Part shown: one piece after another, positions 9,583 through 18,989 of the stretch
How positions within the stretch are numbered: the stretch's first letter is position 1
Layout of the letters: each line of letters opens with the position of its first letter
DNA from: Prolixibacter bellariivorans ATCC BAA-1284
Lineage (GTDB): Bacteria > Bacteroidota > Bacteroidia > Bacteroidales > Prolixibacteraceae
Direction of reading: 5' to 3'
DNA length: 64,000 bases
NCBI RefSeq assembly: GCF_000621705.1
Contig: NZ_JHXO01000008.1
Location: forward strand, 248,001 to 312,000
The notes under the pieces: generated by a model
Databases searched by the model: none
Told to the model about the DNA's origin: nothing
The model's input: only the letters and a program-made list of their open reading frames with translations
Made by a program: the position numbers and the translations under genes

Positions 9583-10195
9583 AACCATTTGGAAAGAGGG
9601 CTTTTTAGAAGCGGATGCTTTGGTGGCCCCGAAATTAAATAACCTGTACACGCAGAAATCAATCCACATCGTCGATAAGTTCAAGCGGATGTTTCGCAAT
9701 AACCTTCGGGGCATTGTGATTGGGGCTATCGTTATCCTGGGCCTTTCTTTTGTGGTTGGCATACCGGTCATGGGCATCATGCTATTGTTGATTGCCGGCG
9801 CCATAGTGTTGGTCAATCGCATATTGCAGAAAAGGTTAATCGAAATCAACCCGAATGTGAGCAGCTACGAGTACGTCAAATCGTTTGACCATTGGTTGAA
9901 CGAGCAAATTGACATCAACGCCAGGATGGCCCGTTTTTATTACCCTTTCATCTTTCTGTCGATGGTTATGGGTTTTTGGTTCTCCGATTACCTCCCGTTG
10001 ATAACGAGTCACCTTCCTTCCATTTATTTGGTCAACGGAATCCCGGTATTTTGGCTGTTGGGTGTGCTCATCATCATGGGGATACTCTACGCTGTTGGCG
10101 GAAGGCTATACAAATGGGACCTGCAGATTGTATACGGCCGGGTATTGAAAAAGCTGGATGAAATCCTTTCGGATATGGAGAAACTCAGGGCTTGA
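9566..10195 (+). CDS. Membrane protein coupled to the ECF sigma factor (putative anti-sigma/regulatory partner)
   Basis: 209 residues, starting inside the 3' end of the sigma factor gene. It has an N-terminal soluble stretch of about 45 residues, two adjacent hydrophobic segments (GIVIGAIVILGLSFVVGI and the following GIMLLLIAGAIVLV), a central polar segment, and two more membrane segments, ending in a charged helix. There is no zinc-binding anti-sigma motif (HxxxCxxC), so the anti-sigma role is inferred only from the overlap and membrane location. I recognise no specific family. Confidence 0.7.
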   Translation: MEKSIETIWKEGFLEADALVAPKLNNLYTQKSIHIVDKFKRMFRNNLRGIVIGAIVILGLSFVVGIPVMGIMLLLIAGAIVLVNRILQKRLIEINPNVSSYEYVKSFDHWLNEQIDINARMARFYYPFIFLSMVMGFWFSDYLPLITSHLPSIYLVNGIPVFWLLGVLIIMGILYAVGGRLYKWDLQIVYGRVLKKLDEILSDMEKLRA

Positions 10196-10212
10196 TTTCA
10201 TCCGTTTGTTTT

Positions 10213-10317
10213 GCTACGCATACGGCGTGCATTGCTAAACGTCCGGAGCGAGCTGCTACAGGTCGGTCGTGTGTTGCTACGCGTTGGTTATGCTTTGCTA
10301 CCGGGCAGTTAACGGAA
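10213..10317. repeat. Five-unit degenerate tandem array, exact 21-bp period
   Basis: GCTA recurs at 10213, 10234, 10255, 10276 and 10297, exactly 21 bases apart. Units share GCTAC, a GG near the middle and a GC-rich end, but are otherwise diverged. The minus strand reads through as a heptapeptide-like pattern (VAKHNQR, VATHDRP, VAARSGR), which simply reflects the 21-base period. The array lies just after the sigma-partner gene and about 55 bp before a palindromic repeat copy. Confidence 0.7.
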
Positions 10318-10373
10318 ACATGAAGCTGTACAGCAAAATGAACACTGAGTTGGAGGAAACAGCTCACCCCATG

Positions 10374-10395
10374 GAGAAGCAAAACATTGCGTCTC
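10374..10395. repeat. Dispersed palindromic repeat, copy 3 (degenerate)
   Basis: GAGAAGCAA, four bases, then TTGCGTCTC-like sequence (ATTGCGTCTC), followed by TACCATG. The left arm has one mismatch against copy 2. Confidence 0.6.
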
Positions 10396-10490
10396 TACCA
10401 TGTGCCATTCCTATTTGAACTGCTAACACAGTTTTTTGAACACTCTCAAAAACTCACGAGTAGTCTTTCGAAACACTTGCAAGAGCAAGG

Positions 10491-11990
10491 TTAGAATTTC
10501 TTTGCTTTTAAATACCCTTCAATATCCGGATTCTTTCCTGTTGCATTTTCAATTCTGTTCTGCCACGGAATTAGTTCTCCGTTTTGCCATAGTTTATCCA
10601 CCAGAAATTCTCCCGCCTGTTTATTCAGGTAATACTTTTTCCCGAACTTCTTTTTCAGGAACTGATGTATCTGCCATGAAATTATATCCGCAAAGAGATA
10701 ATTTTGCTCGTAGACGGGGTAAGAAACATAGGAAATCATAATCAGGTTTGGTTTTTTAGAGAAATCCATATCAACGAAGAGATACTTTTTGAATAATTCG
10801 TGTTTGATTTCAGCAGCCGATTTCGTAGGATCTTTGTATAATTCAATTTCAAACAGGCTATTGACCAGTTTATACCTAAGATAAAAAGCAGCCAAAAATT
10901 TCTTCTCGTTTGCAATGCTGTCTATTTGAGACTTTGTATAACCATACTTCTTCAGATAAAACGGGACATCCGAGAATTTTGCAACAGTTTCAGCCATACC
11001 TTCATAATACATACTGGGAATATTTCCCATGCACCATTCATATCCCTTCAGTACCGGAGACTTCATTTTTACATGCGTCCATTGCAACCCATGACCAATT
11101 TCGTGAAGCAGGTAATAAAAGCTCAACTCCTTTCTGGCAACAGCCCGGGAATCGTTTGGAATTTCGATAGCATCTCCAAAACCACCCAGTCCCGGAGGCA
11201 GTTTCCTGAAAGTAAACCGAATGGGCAGTTTGTTCATGTCAATACCGATATTATTCAGGATCATTTCCAGGAACTGTTGCTTTTCTTCGTTCTTAACCAG
11301 ATTTAAATCCGTTAAATGATCGGTTTTGATAAGATAGGGCCTGATATCAGCATACTCAACATTGTTTTGAGTTCTATTGATTTTTGAAAGGAAATGGACA
11401 TACCCTTGACGCGTTTCCAGATCAATGAGATTTATTATTTTTTCGAACCATACGGTATCAATCCCGGTATTCTGCAATACCATATAGGCATAATTCCCGT
11501 ATCCCAGGCTCTTTGCCTTTTCATTCCTGAGATGAATAAGCTTTTCAATTTCACTCTCTGTTTTTTTACGCTCTTCTACACTTGCACTATAATCGTGGTG
11601 AGACAATTTTTTCTCCAATTTACTTTGCAGCCTGATAATTTTCGGATCAAAATTCACCTGAGCCGTAGTAACAATTTTATGCCATAGCTCCACTCTCCTT
11701 CGCAGCGTATCATTTTTGATGCTATTGATATTATGATACCATTGAGAAATATTATTATTTAGGACCGCATCGCCAAAGAATTTCATGAATTTTTCTTTCG
11801 ATTGATCCTGACCCGACCAGTCTGGGTTGGTATAAGAATTCCAGACCTCGAGTCCCTTTTCCATACAGAGTTTTTCATACACTTTCTCCTTCTGGTTCAA
11901 ATATTCGGCGATGGTTTTATCCGGAGCATTCACTGTTGAAGACAGGAACAGGCCCAAGGCTATTAATATGATAGTTTGTGATTTTTTCAT
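10491..11990 (-). CDS. M2/M3-like zinc metallopeptidase (gluzincin)
   Basis: 499 residues from the ATG at 11990. The frame opens at 12014, but the signal peptide starts at MKKSQTIILIALGLFLSS. The zinc site is clear: HEIGH at residues 296-300, with the third ligand probably Glu in YEGMAETVAKF downstream. Overall size, the all-helical look and the HExxH...E order resemble peptidyl-dipeptidase A (M2) relatives, though identity is remote, so M3-like remains possible. A secreted or periplasmic peptidase is inferred. It is the last gene of a leftward five-gene run, 10 bp after the hydrolase gene. Confidence 0.75.
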   Translation of the reverse strand: MKKSQTIILIALGLFLSSTVNAPDKTIAEYLNQKEKVYEKLCMEKGLEVWNSYTNPDWSGQDQSKEKFMKFFGDAVLNNNISQWYHNINSIKNDTLRRRVELWHKIVTTAQVNFDPKIIRLQSKLEKKLSHHDYSASVEERKKTESEIEKLIHLRNEKAKSLGYGNYAYMVLQNTGIDTVWFEKIINLIDLETRQGYVHFLSKINRTQNNVEYADIRPYLIKTDHLTDLNLVKNEEKQQFLEMILNNIGIDMNKLPIRFTFRKLPPGLGGFGDAIEIPNDSRAVARKELSFYYLLHEIGHGLQWTHVKMKSPVLKGYEWCMGNIPSMYYEGMAETVAKFSDVPFYLKKYGYTKSQIDSIANEKKFLAAFYLRYKLVNSLFEIELYKDPTKSAAEIKHELFKKYLFVDMDFSKKPNLIMISYVSYPVYEQNYLFADIISWQIHQFLKKKFGKKYYLNKQAGEFLVDKLWQNGELIPWQNRIENATGKNPDIEGYLKAKKF

Positions 11991-12024
11991 TTGGTTTAAT
12001 TTTTTGATGAGCACTCATCAAACA

Positions 12025-13620
12025 TCATTTAATTCTCTGAATTATATCCTTCCAATCTACCCTCACCAGATTTAAGTCCTGAAAATCAAAACTAAAATCG
12101 ATATTGGGGGAAATTCCTTTCATTTTAATGGAAGTAGCTTTGCCCTCTGTGTCATAGTTAAATGTTGCGAATGCATCGCATGGCATGTCCGTGTAGTTCC
12201 ATTTTACAGCAAAGGTTGTGGTTTTGTAATAAAACATTTGTCCGGTTAATTTTGGAGACCGAAGAGATTGAAACCATAATTCATCACCTTTTTCAAAAAT
12301 GGCTACTCTTCCAAACCAATGATCTTCATAGGTTCCAATGTAGTCATTGAAGTTGATGTGTTTTGTCTTTGATTTTTCAACGGTTTTCCAAACAGCAACA
12401 CTAACTGAATCGACATTACTTTTTGTCGATTTTAGTGCCCGGTCGGCTAATGTGATCCAGTCTTTCTTTTCAACACCCAAATAGGAATCCATGATTGCCC
12501 GGGTTAACGTAATATGACTTAACCCGCCCGGTTGTGTATTTGTCAAAACAACTACTCCTAAATTTAACTCCGGTATGATGGTCGTTTGCGAAAGCATGCC
12601 CGGTAAGCCTCCCCCGTGTGATAAAGTGATGTAACCACAATAATCAGCGATCTTCCATCCCAGACCGTATGCAACGAAATGATTTCTATATCGTTTATCA
12701 GGTACCACTTTAAAACTTATGGGGGTATATGGTTTCCACATCTCTTGCTGAACAGTTTGTGAGAACAATTGCTTTTCTTGGTTCTCACCATATTTTCCGT
12801 TATTCAATTGCAACATCAGCCACTTGCTCATGTCGTTTGCACTTGAATAAATTCCTCCTGCAGCATTGGTTAATTCATGCGAATAGCTGTTTATTTTTTT
12901 CAATGTTCCGTTTTGAGAACTATGAGGTAACGCTAAATTGTTTTTATTCACCAGTGTTCCGAATGATGGCGCCGAATTGTTCATTCCCAAAGGGGATAAT
13001 ATTCTTGCTTGAATAAAATCGGTATAGGCTGATCCGCTCACTCTTTTAATCACTTCCCCGGCAACGATATACAATAAATTATCATAATCGAACCGGGTTC
13101 GGAATTCGCTTACCGGTTTCTGAAACTGAAAACTTTTGATGACATCCTGTATTGTAAAATCGCTGCCGCCGGGGTAAATCATCAGGTCACCGGCACCAAG
13201 TCCCAGTCCGCTGCGATGCGTCAGTAAATCACGGATGGTGAAGTGTTCTGTAATATAGGGATCATACATTTTAAATTCGGGGATATACTGAACTACTTTA
13301 TCGTCCCATGATAATTTATTTTCATCAACCAAAATGGCCAATGCAGCCGAAGTAAAACCTTTGGTATTTGATGCAATGGCGAAAAGTGTGTTTTCATCGA
13401 CTTTTTGTCCGCTTTCAACGGATACGACACCATATCCTTTTGAATGAATTACTTTCCCATCTTTAACTACAGCAACAGCTATTCCTGCCTGTGGCAGCGA
13501 CTCGAAAGTCTTATGCACCAATGAATCTATTTGGGCACTTGTTAACCTCTGAGATTTTAGGATAGCACTTGTCCCCAATAACAGATAAAACGCTAATATG
13601 TATGACAAATACCTTCTCAT
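12025..13620 (-). CDS. Serine hydrolase, beta-lactamase class C / penicillin-binding type
   Basis: 531 residues with a signal peptide. The catalytic SxxK is SNTK in FAIASNTKGFTSAAL. The Tyr of the YxN motif sits in FDYDNLLY, and the third motif is LSHGGGLPG (HGG). The C-terminal 130 residues form a separate beta-rich domain (FNDYIGTYEDHWFGRVAIF) like DUF3471. Such proteins hydrolyse D-amino peptides, esters or beta-lactams; the substrate cannot be told from sequence. It is 73 bp downstream of the CPBP gene in the same run. Confidence 0.88.
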   Translation of the reverse strand: MRRYLSYILAFYLLLGTSAILKSQRLTSAQIDSLVHKTFESLPQAGIAVAVVKDGKVIHSKGYGVVSVESGQKVDENTLFAIASNTKGFTSAALAILVDENKLSWDDKVVQYIPEFKMYDPYITEHFTIRDLLTHRSGLGLGAGDLMIYPGGSDFTIQDVIKSFQFQKPVSEFRTRFDYDNLLYIVAGEVIKRVSGSAYTDFIQARILSPLGMNNSAPSFGTLVNKNNLALPHSSQNGTLKKINSYSHELTNAAGGIYSSANDMSKWLMLQLNNGKYGENQEKQLFSQTVQQEMWKPYTPISFKVVPDKRYRNHFVAYGLGWKIADYCGYITLSHGGGLPGMLSQTTIIPELNLGVVVLTNTQPGGLSHITLTRAIMDSYLGVEKKDWITLADRALKSTKSNVDSVSVAVWKTVEKSKTKHINFNDYIGTYEDHWFGRVAIFEKGDELWFQSLRSPKLTGQMFYYKTTTFAVKWNYTDMPCDAFATFNYDTEGKATSIKMKGISPNIDFSFDFQDLNLVRVDWKDIIQRIK

Positions 13621-13693
13621 CCGATTCTGATTTTAATTTATCATCGACTTTGGCCTCATCAGGCTCATGACAGTCAATGTTGTAATGATGGTG

Positions 13694-14533
13694 CTAACCT
13701 TGCCTTTTTTGATCCATCCATTTCCAAAACAGATATCCCACGATTAAATAGACTATAGCCGTTAAAATCCCGGTTTCGGAAACGATATAAGATGTGTATT
13801 TTGTTTTAACTGTCATTTCCCAAAACATCGACATCAATATCACATTATGACTTGAATGGACTAAAACTCCTGTCCATAAACTTTTTGATTTGGAAATCAA
13901 TGTTGTTTTTATGAATGAACTCCCTATCAAAACCAGTGAGAAACCGGGCAAGGCAATCCACAACGGCGCATTAAATCCATAAATTCCGCCAATCATGGCC
14001 GGATAGTGCCAAACCGACCACACCAACCCAACGATGATACTTGTAACAGGAACGGATTTAGACTTTAACAGCTTGGGAGTCAAAAAACCCGACCAGCCAA
14101 TCTCCTCACCCAGTGTTAGAATACTAAGAGAAAAAGTATACAGCACTGCTTTAGCTGTAAAACCCACCCAAAAAGGAGCCGGTGTTTCAAACCCTACATA
14201 TCTGGCCCATCGGTAATTTTTCACCTCATCCAGAGTGATATCGGCCATGCCTGTTATCCATACAATACCATAGGCAATAATGGCTACAATAAAAGGCAAT
14301 ATGTAAGCCCACCCCAGATATTTAAGCTTTCCCGGCTTCCATCCATAACTCTTAATATTTTCGCGCGTTATGATTGAGGCAAGCAAGGCCGAAATTCCCG
14401 GAACCCACATCATCAGCATGGCAATGCGACGTTTGTTTGGCAAATCGTTAAACATCCAGATAAAGACACCAGTCGTGAGCAGGAGCAAGACGATAAAAAA
14501 TACTTTTAGCTGATGTTTGGTTTCCTTATTCAT
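13694..14533 (-). CDS. CPBP family intramembrane glutamic endopeptidase
   Basis: 279 residues with about eight hydrophobic segments. Motif 1 of the CPBP (CAAX protease/bacteriocin-processing) family is LGEEIGWSGFL, with the paired glutamates. Motif 2 is VWSVWHYPAMIGG, and motif 3 is LVHSSHNVILMS with the His and Asn. Family members are membrane proteases, some linked to peptide processing or self-immunity. It is 18 bp from the amidase gene upstream and sits within a run of hydrolases. Confidence 0.88.
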   Translation of the reverse strand: MNKETKHQLKVFFIVLLLLTTGVFIWMFNDLPNKRRIAMLMMWVPGISALLASIITRENIKSYGWKPGKLKYLGWAYILPFIVAIIAYGIVWITGMADITLDEVKNYRWARYVGFETPAPFWVGFTAKAVLYTFSLSILTLGEEIGWSGFLTPKLLKSKSVPVTSIIVGLVWSVWHYPAMIGGIYGFNAPLWIALPGFSLVLIGSSFIKTTLISKSKSLWTGVLVHSSHNVILMSMFWEMTVKTKYTSYIVSETGILTAIVYLIVGYLFWKWMDQKRQG

Positions 14534-14551
14534 CTTTATTGCCTTTTATCC

Positions 14552-15970
14552 TTATGGTAATATCCGATTTAACACATAAGTCCCGTAATTATTTTCTATT
14601 CCGGCCATGGTTGCTTTCATTTGTCCCCCATCAAAAACAGACTTTATTTCAATTAATGTTCCCCCTTTTGTTTTAAAAGTAAACTTCACTTTATTTCCAG
14701 CTAAACTTAGGTTGTCCATTGCATAAATGTCTCTTCCATTAGAAACACTTCCCGTTATTGCTTCACCATTTGATTCAAATTTGAGAATAATGTCCATTTC
14801 TTTTTTCAATTTATCCGGCATATTCTTCCATTCCCCTTTGAAAAACTGTGCTTCAGCAGTTTTTGCATAATCCGAATGGGAAGAAGTTCGTTGAGCATAT
14901 TCTTCCAAAGTAAGACCTCCTCCGGTAAAAAATTTAGCTGGTAATTCGGGGATTAAGGAAAATATGAATTTTTCCGTGAAGTTTTTCATCCTTTCATTGG
15001 TAAAAGGTTGCAATTCCGCATACATGTTTCCACCTTCCTTCATATCAATATTAGCTATCAGGGTAGGTGAATTATTAGAGAAGTCAACCTGATCCATAGA
15101 CAGCTTCTTAATCTCAGGATTGATTCTTGTTTTAAAATAAACCGTCCGGCTTCTTACATCAAACAAAACTGACCATTCAGGTACATCATCAACCATCAAT
15201 TGATCAAGCATTTTCAGGCCGTAATCCACGATATTTTCATCAGGATTGTAATCCCGTGTCATCACAGCAGTTTTGACAAAGCGTGGTACTTTCGAATCGT
15301 TTAAGTCAGGTTCATAATCTCCACCGAACCCTTTGTAATACCTTAAAATATCCATTTCTCTTGCGTAAGGTTCATTAAAAAGTCCCGGAACAGGCATGTC
15401 CTTACCCTTATGTACCACTACTTTTCCTTTAATAAACTCTATCGCAGCCGTATTCCCCTGTGCATCACCCACAAAATAATGCCATCCCCATCCGTCAATT
15501 TCAAATTCCGAAGCCGTTTTAATGGCCTCATCGGTCGTTCTGCAATTGTCTAATATGTATTGCATCCAGTTCATCTGGTTGAGTTTTGGCAAATCCTTAT
15601 TTTTTGGATATTGCGTATCATCATTCATTTCCCAGATAAACAGTCCCTCTTCGTTCATGCCGCCGTCGGGGAGATCTCTTCCAAAAGTGTTAAATGTAAC
15701 GGAACCATAGCGCGAAATCCAGGCAAAAGAAGACGGATTCGACTGCTCTTTGGTGAAAATTTCACTCCATGTACGCCCCGTTTTAAATATTCCCCTTTTG
15801 TTTACAAACAGGAGCCCGGGAACCCCAATATCTCCTTCATTCAGGTTATGCCCGTAAACGAGTTTTTTCCCTTTCTGGAGTTTAAAAGAGGAACAAGCTC
15901 TTGCCTGCTGATTATAGCTAAAGGAGATTACCAGTAAAAGCAGTATGAATAGATTCAGTTTAGGTTTCAT
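14552..15970 (-). CDS. Ntn-hydrolase amidase (penicillin V acylase / C45-like)
   Basis: 472 residues. A signal peptide ends at ARA, leaving Cys as the new N-terminal residue (ACSSFKLQKGKKLVYGHNL). This is the expected layout of a linear-amide C-N hydrolase in which the exposed Cys is the nucleophile. The YGHNLNEGD segment and the later NPSSFAWISRYGSVTFNTF fit the choloylglycine/acyl-transferase fold. A C-terminal domain of about 110 residues (GEWKNMPDKLKKEMDI onward) looks like a separate beta domain. The substrate is unknown; acyl-homoserine lactones, bile salts or lipopeptides are handled by relatives. Confidence 0.82.
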   Translation of the reverse strand: MKPKLNLFILLLLVISFSYNQQARACSSFKLQKGKKLVYGHNLNEGDIGVPGLLFVNKRGIFKTGRTWSEIFTKEQSNPSSFAWISRYGSVTFNTFGRDLPDGGMNEEGLFIWEMNDDTQYPKNKDLPKLNQMNWMQYILDNCRTTDEAIKTASEFEIDGWGWHYFVGDAQGNTAAIEFIKGKVVVHKGKDMPVPGLFNEPYAREMDILRYYKGFGGDYEPDLNDSKVPRFVKTAVMTRDYNPDENIVDYGLKMLDQLMVDDVPEWSVLFDVRSRTVYFKTRINPEIKKLSMDQVDFSNNSPTLIANIDMKEGGNMYAELQPFTNERMKNFTEKFIFSLIPELPAKFFTGGGLTLEEYAQRTSSHSDYAKTAEAQFFKGEWKNMPDKLKKEMDIILKFESNGEAITGSVSNGRDIYAMDNLSLAGNKVKFTFKTKGGTLIEIKSVFDGGQMKATMAGIENNYGTYVLNRILP

Positions 15971-16068
15971 ATCTAATTTTTTATAGAATGAGTGTTATAT
16001 GATAAGACAGTCATTTTTCATGACATGTTACACGCTTTTAGTCATTTATAATCAATCCAAACGAAACC

Positions 16069-18702
16069 TTAATTCAAAAACCGATAGGACAATTTGAGCA
16101 GAATAACATCTGTTGGCGTTATCTTGAATAAATCGGAAATATTTTTGCTAAAATCAAATGTACCATCCGCATTAGCACCTGTTCTGGACTGCGACCAAAC
16201 CAGATACAGTACGGAACCCGCATGGTATTCCCAGCGCAATACCAGATTTGACCGAAATTGTTTAAAGTTAAAGTTGGGATTACCAAAGCTGTAATCCGTT
16301 TGTCCGGTACCATTTTCGCTGATATTATACAGCATGTTTCCGGCCGAATAAGATATTTCATCCGGACGATATGTATGGAACCTGTCGGAATACGAAGCAG
16401 CCATTGGATGGGTGACCCGCTTAAACGTATCATACAGTCCGCCACTGATGAATGGCGATGCATAATATTGCAGCGTCAAATCGGGTGTGATACTATAATC
16501 AGCCCGGATGGTCACATAGAATGATTCCTGTTTGATGTGTGACACAATGTACCGCGGTTCTCCTTCATAACTTTTCTGAGTGACATATTGCAAAGCGTTG
16601 GACACATAATCATAGGTCGGAGAAATATAAAACATCAAAGCATTGGCGGGACGGTAAGTAACACTGGATATCAGCGTTGTATTACGTCCGGCCTTATCGT
16701 CAAACAAAGCTTGCCAGATAGCCGCTCCCAACCTCACCTTCTTGGTACGGCTGGTATGCGCCATCACCAGGTATTCAAAATAGCCGGGGCGTTTCAGTGA
16801 CGGCCCGCCACGCAAAGTCGCCCGCTGAATATTTTCGCCGGTCCGGGAAAGCTGAAGGTTTAAGTTCCAATGGTTGGTAAATTCAAAGTACCCTGATGTG
16901 TTTATACTGTACATTTCCCTTCTTCTGAAATTCCAGACGGTGCTGACATCGGCATTTAAATCGACGAGCCTGAAAATAGAAAACGGTTTAGAGATAATAT
17001 ATTCTGCCCAGATATCCTGAAAGACATAATCCGACTTTTTCAGGTAACCGATATCGTTAGTCTCAAATCCGGGCGAACGCCAGGTGATAAGAGTTCCGTA
17101 GTTAAAGCCTTTGTTACCACCTTTGGAAAACATAAGAGAGCCGCCTGAGCCTATCATGGAAGTAAGTGTGGTATCCACCGAGTGCGCCGCATCCGGACTT
17201 TGATAATAACGCCTGGAAGACAGCTGCTGATACAGCATGGCTTCCTTACTGCCCGTAATGTGGCTCGTGGCAAGTTTGGCTGTCAGCGCATATTTCCGGT
17301 TTTTAAAATACTGGGTAAAATCGAGTCCGGCTGTAGTGGCTGACGTGTTGAGAAAATTCAGGTTGTCGTTTTCAATGTTTCTGTAAACGGAAGTCACCAT
17401 TCCTCCCAGAATCGTATTTCCCTGGTTCATATCCTTCTGAAGCCTGGTCAGGAAATAATTGGAGGCAGGCTCCACGGTTTCTTTCCTCCTTTCGCCATGG
17501 TTGTCGATAGTGGCCCTTTCTTTTTTGGTCACGTTTTCCATGACAGCGACCGACCATCCGTTCTTGGTTTTCCCGCTGAGCTTAACAGCGCCGAGAATCT
17601 TTGTCCTTTCCGGCACGGAAACATATTCACCTGCCGTGTAGCTAGGAATTCCCTGAGGTGCACGGCCTATTCTTCGCGAATAAAACAGGTTATCCTGAGT
17701 GGCAATGTCAAAATTGAAATTCGTGATGTTACTACCCTCGATAAAAAAGGGACGTTTTTCATCGTAATACGTTTCAAATGCCGTGAGATTCACCACGGAA
17801 GGATCGGCTTCAACCTGGCCAAAATCAGGATTAATGGCGAAGTCGATGGTGAGGTCGTTTGTTAAACCGATTTTACCATCAACGCCGGCATCAAATTTAA
17901 AATCGCGGCCATCGGCAAAAGGATTTCCATCCTGTTTTTCATAAGTAGTCATTTTGCTCATCACATAGGGAGCTATTTCCACCGACTTCCTGGCTTTGAT
18001 TTTATGAATTCCTTTCAACTTTCCATAATTGTTTATCCACCCCGAAAGGCTGTCGGGAACATTTTGCCAGGTGTCGTATTCCTGGTTCCTGAAAAAGAAG
18101 CGCTTCACCTGCAGGCCCCAGGTCATTTCGTCGGCGTTATTGAATCGTAGTTGGCTGACCGGAATCTTCATTTCCGCGTTCCACCCGTCATTAACGACCT
18201 GTGTTTTTACTACCCAGATGGGATCGGGAGTCAAATCAGCGACCCCATCTTCGCGGACAATTACCCCGTCGTTTTTCACCCCGGCTGCATTCACCCCGAA
18301 AATAAAGCTGGTGCGTTTGTCGTTGTAGCTATCGAACTCAATGGTCACGCGATCGCCTGTTTCGCCATCCCGGCGCGACATCCTTCGGACAATTTTATCC
18401 GGCTCGTTATCGTAGCATTTTATGGCTACGTAAATAAAGTTGTTGTCGTAATACAACTGAAATGCCGTTTGTTGCGAAGGCGCCTTGCCATTCTCGGGAC
18501 TTTTCTGAAAAAAACCGCTCTCCCATTTTCCCGTTTTCCAAAGTTTATCATTAAAAACCCCATCGACAACAGGAATGTCTTTCGTGATTCTTTCAGTCAC
18601 ATACATTTTATTCTGGGCAATTCCATGATCCAATCCGATGCTTAACACCAGCAACAGAAGAGCTGTCATCTTCCTGGCCAATCCATGAATGTTTATTCTC
18701 AT
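16069..18702 (-). CDS. DUF5916 protein with N-terminal CBM9-like domain
   Basis: 877 residues. A signal peptide (LARKMTALLLLVLSIG) is followed by a CBM9-like beta domain (PVVDGVFNDKLWKTGKW, FIYVAIKCYDNEPDKIVRR). The remaining 600 residues contain the DUF5916 core (LTIDFAINPDFGQVEADPS, EKRPFFIEGSNITNF, NLFYSRRIGRAP) and an outer-membrane-like beta barrel ending in ILLKLSYRFLN. The family is common in Bacteroidota, with unknown function. It is the first gene of the leftward run and divergent from the LytS/LytTR pair. Confidence 0.88.
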   Translation of the reverse strand: MRINIHGLARKMTALLLLVLSIGLDHGIAQNKMYVTERITKDIPVVDGVFNDKLWKTGKWESGFFQKSPENGKAPSQQTAFQLYYDNNFIYVAIKCYDNEPDKIVRRMSRRDGETGDRVTIEFDSYNDKRTSFIFGVNAAGVKNDGVIVREDGVADLTPDPIWVVKTQVVNDGWNAEMKIPVSQLRFNNADEMTWGLQVKRFFFRNQEYDTWQNVPDSLSGWINNYGKLKGIHKIKARKSVEIAPYVMSKMTTYEKQDGNPFADGRDFKFDAGVDGKIGLTNDLTIDFAINPDFGQVEADPSVVNLTAFETYYDEKRPFFIEGSNITNFNFDIATQDNLFYSRRIGRAPQGIPSYTAGEYVSVPERTKILGAVKLSGKTKNGWSVAVMENVTKKERATIDNHGERRKETVEPASNYFLTRLQKDMNQGNTILGGMVTSVYRNIENDNLNFLNTSATTAGLDFTQYFKNRKYALTAKLATSHITGSKEAMLYQQLSSRRYYQSPDAAHSVDTTLTSMIGSGGSLMFSKGGNKGFNYGTLITWRSPGFETNDIGYLKKSDYVFQDIWAEYIISKPFSIFRLVDLNADVSTVWNFRRREMYSINTSGYFEFTNHWNLNLQLSRTGENIQRATLRGGPSLKRPGYFEYLVMAHTSRTKKVRLGAAIWQALFDDKAGRNTTLISSVTYRPANALMFYISPTYDYVSNALQYVTQKSYEGEPRYIVSHIKQESFYVTIRADYSITPDLTLQYYASPFISGGLYDTFKRVTHPMAASYSDRFHTYRPDEISYSAGNMLYNISENGTGQTDYSFGNPNFNFKQFRSNLVLRWEYHAGSVLYLVWSQSRTGANADGTFDFSKNISDLFKITPTDVILLKLSYRFLN

Positions 18703-18947
18703 CTTCGGGTAAGGTTAGTTTGTTTTCTTTACCATGCAGACCATGACATCCGGCTCAAAACCAGTCGCATGTCATTCTGGTCCTAAACAAAGGGAAAATA
18801 GTATCGTCAGAAAACAAAACGAAATCAACCAACAGCCGGAAACACTTTGCCTGTTATGGAAGCGGATTTCATTGATTGATTCACGGAGCTTGTTGAAAGA
18901 ATTCGGTGACTTGTATAATATATGGAAACGAAAGCGAGAATATTGTA

Positions 18948-18955
18948 TATTTTTG
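18948..18955 (+). promoter_or_regulatory. Candidate -7 box for the LytS/LytTR operon
   Basis: TATTTTTG is a perfect match to the Bacteroidota TAnnTTTG box, 35 bases before the ATG at 18990. No good -33 TTTG is visible at the usual spacing. Confidence 0.45.
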
Positions 18956-18989
18956 AGACTAACGACTTAATGTACCTAAACGTTGCTTG

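Noticed and set aside
10213-10317. CRISPR array
   Set aside because: Units are contiguous and diverged, with no unique spacers and no cas genes. The same applies to 20780-21425.
10185-10382. Minus-strand ORF with a VAxxxxR heptad pattern
   Set aside because: It overlaps the end of the sigma-partner gene and mirrors the 21-base array; no family resemblance.
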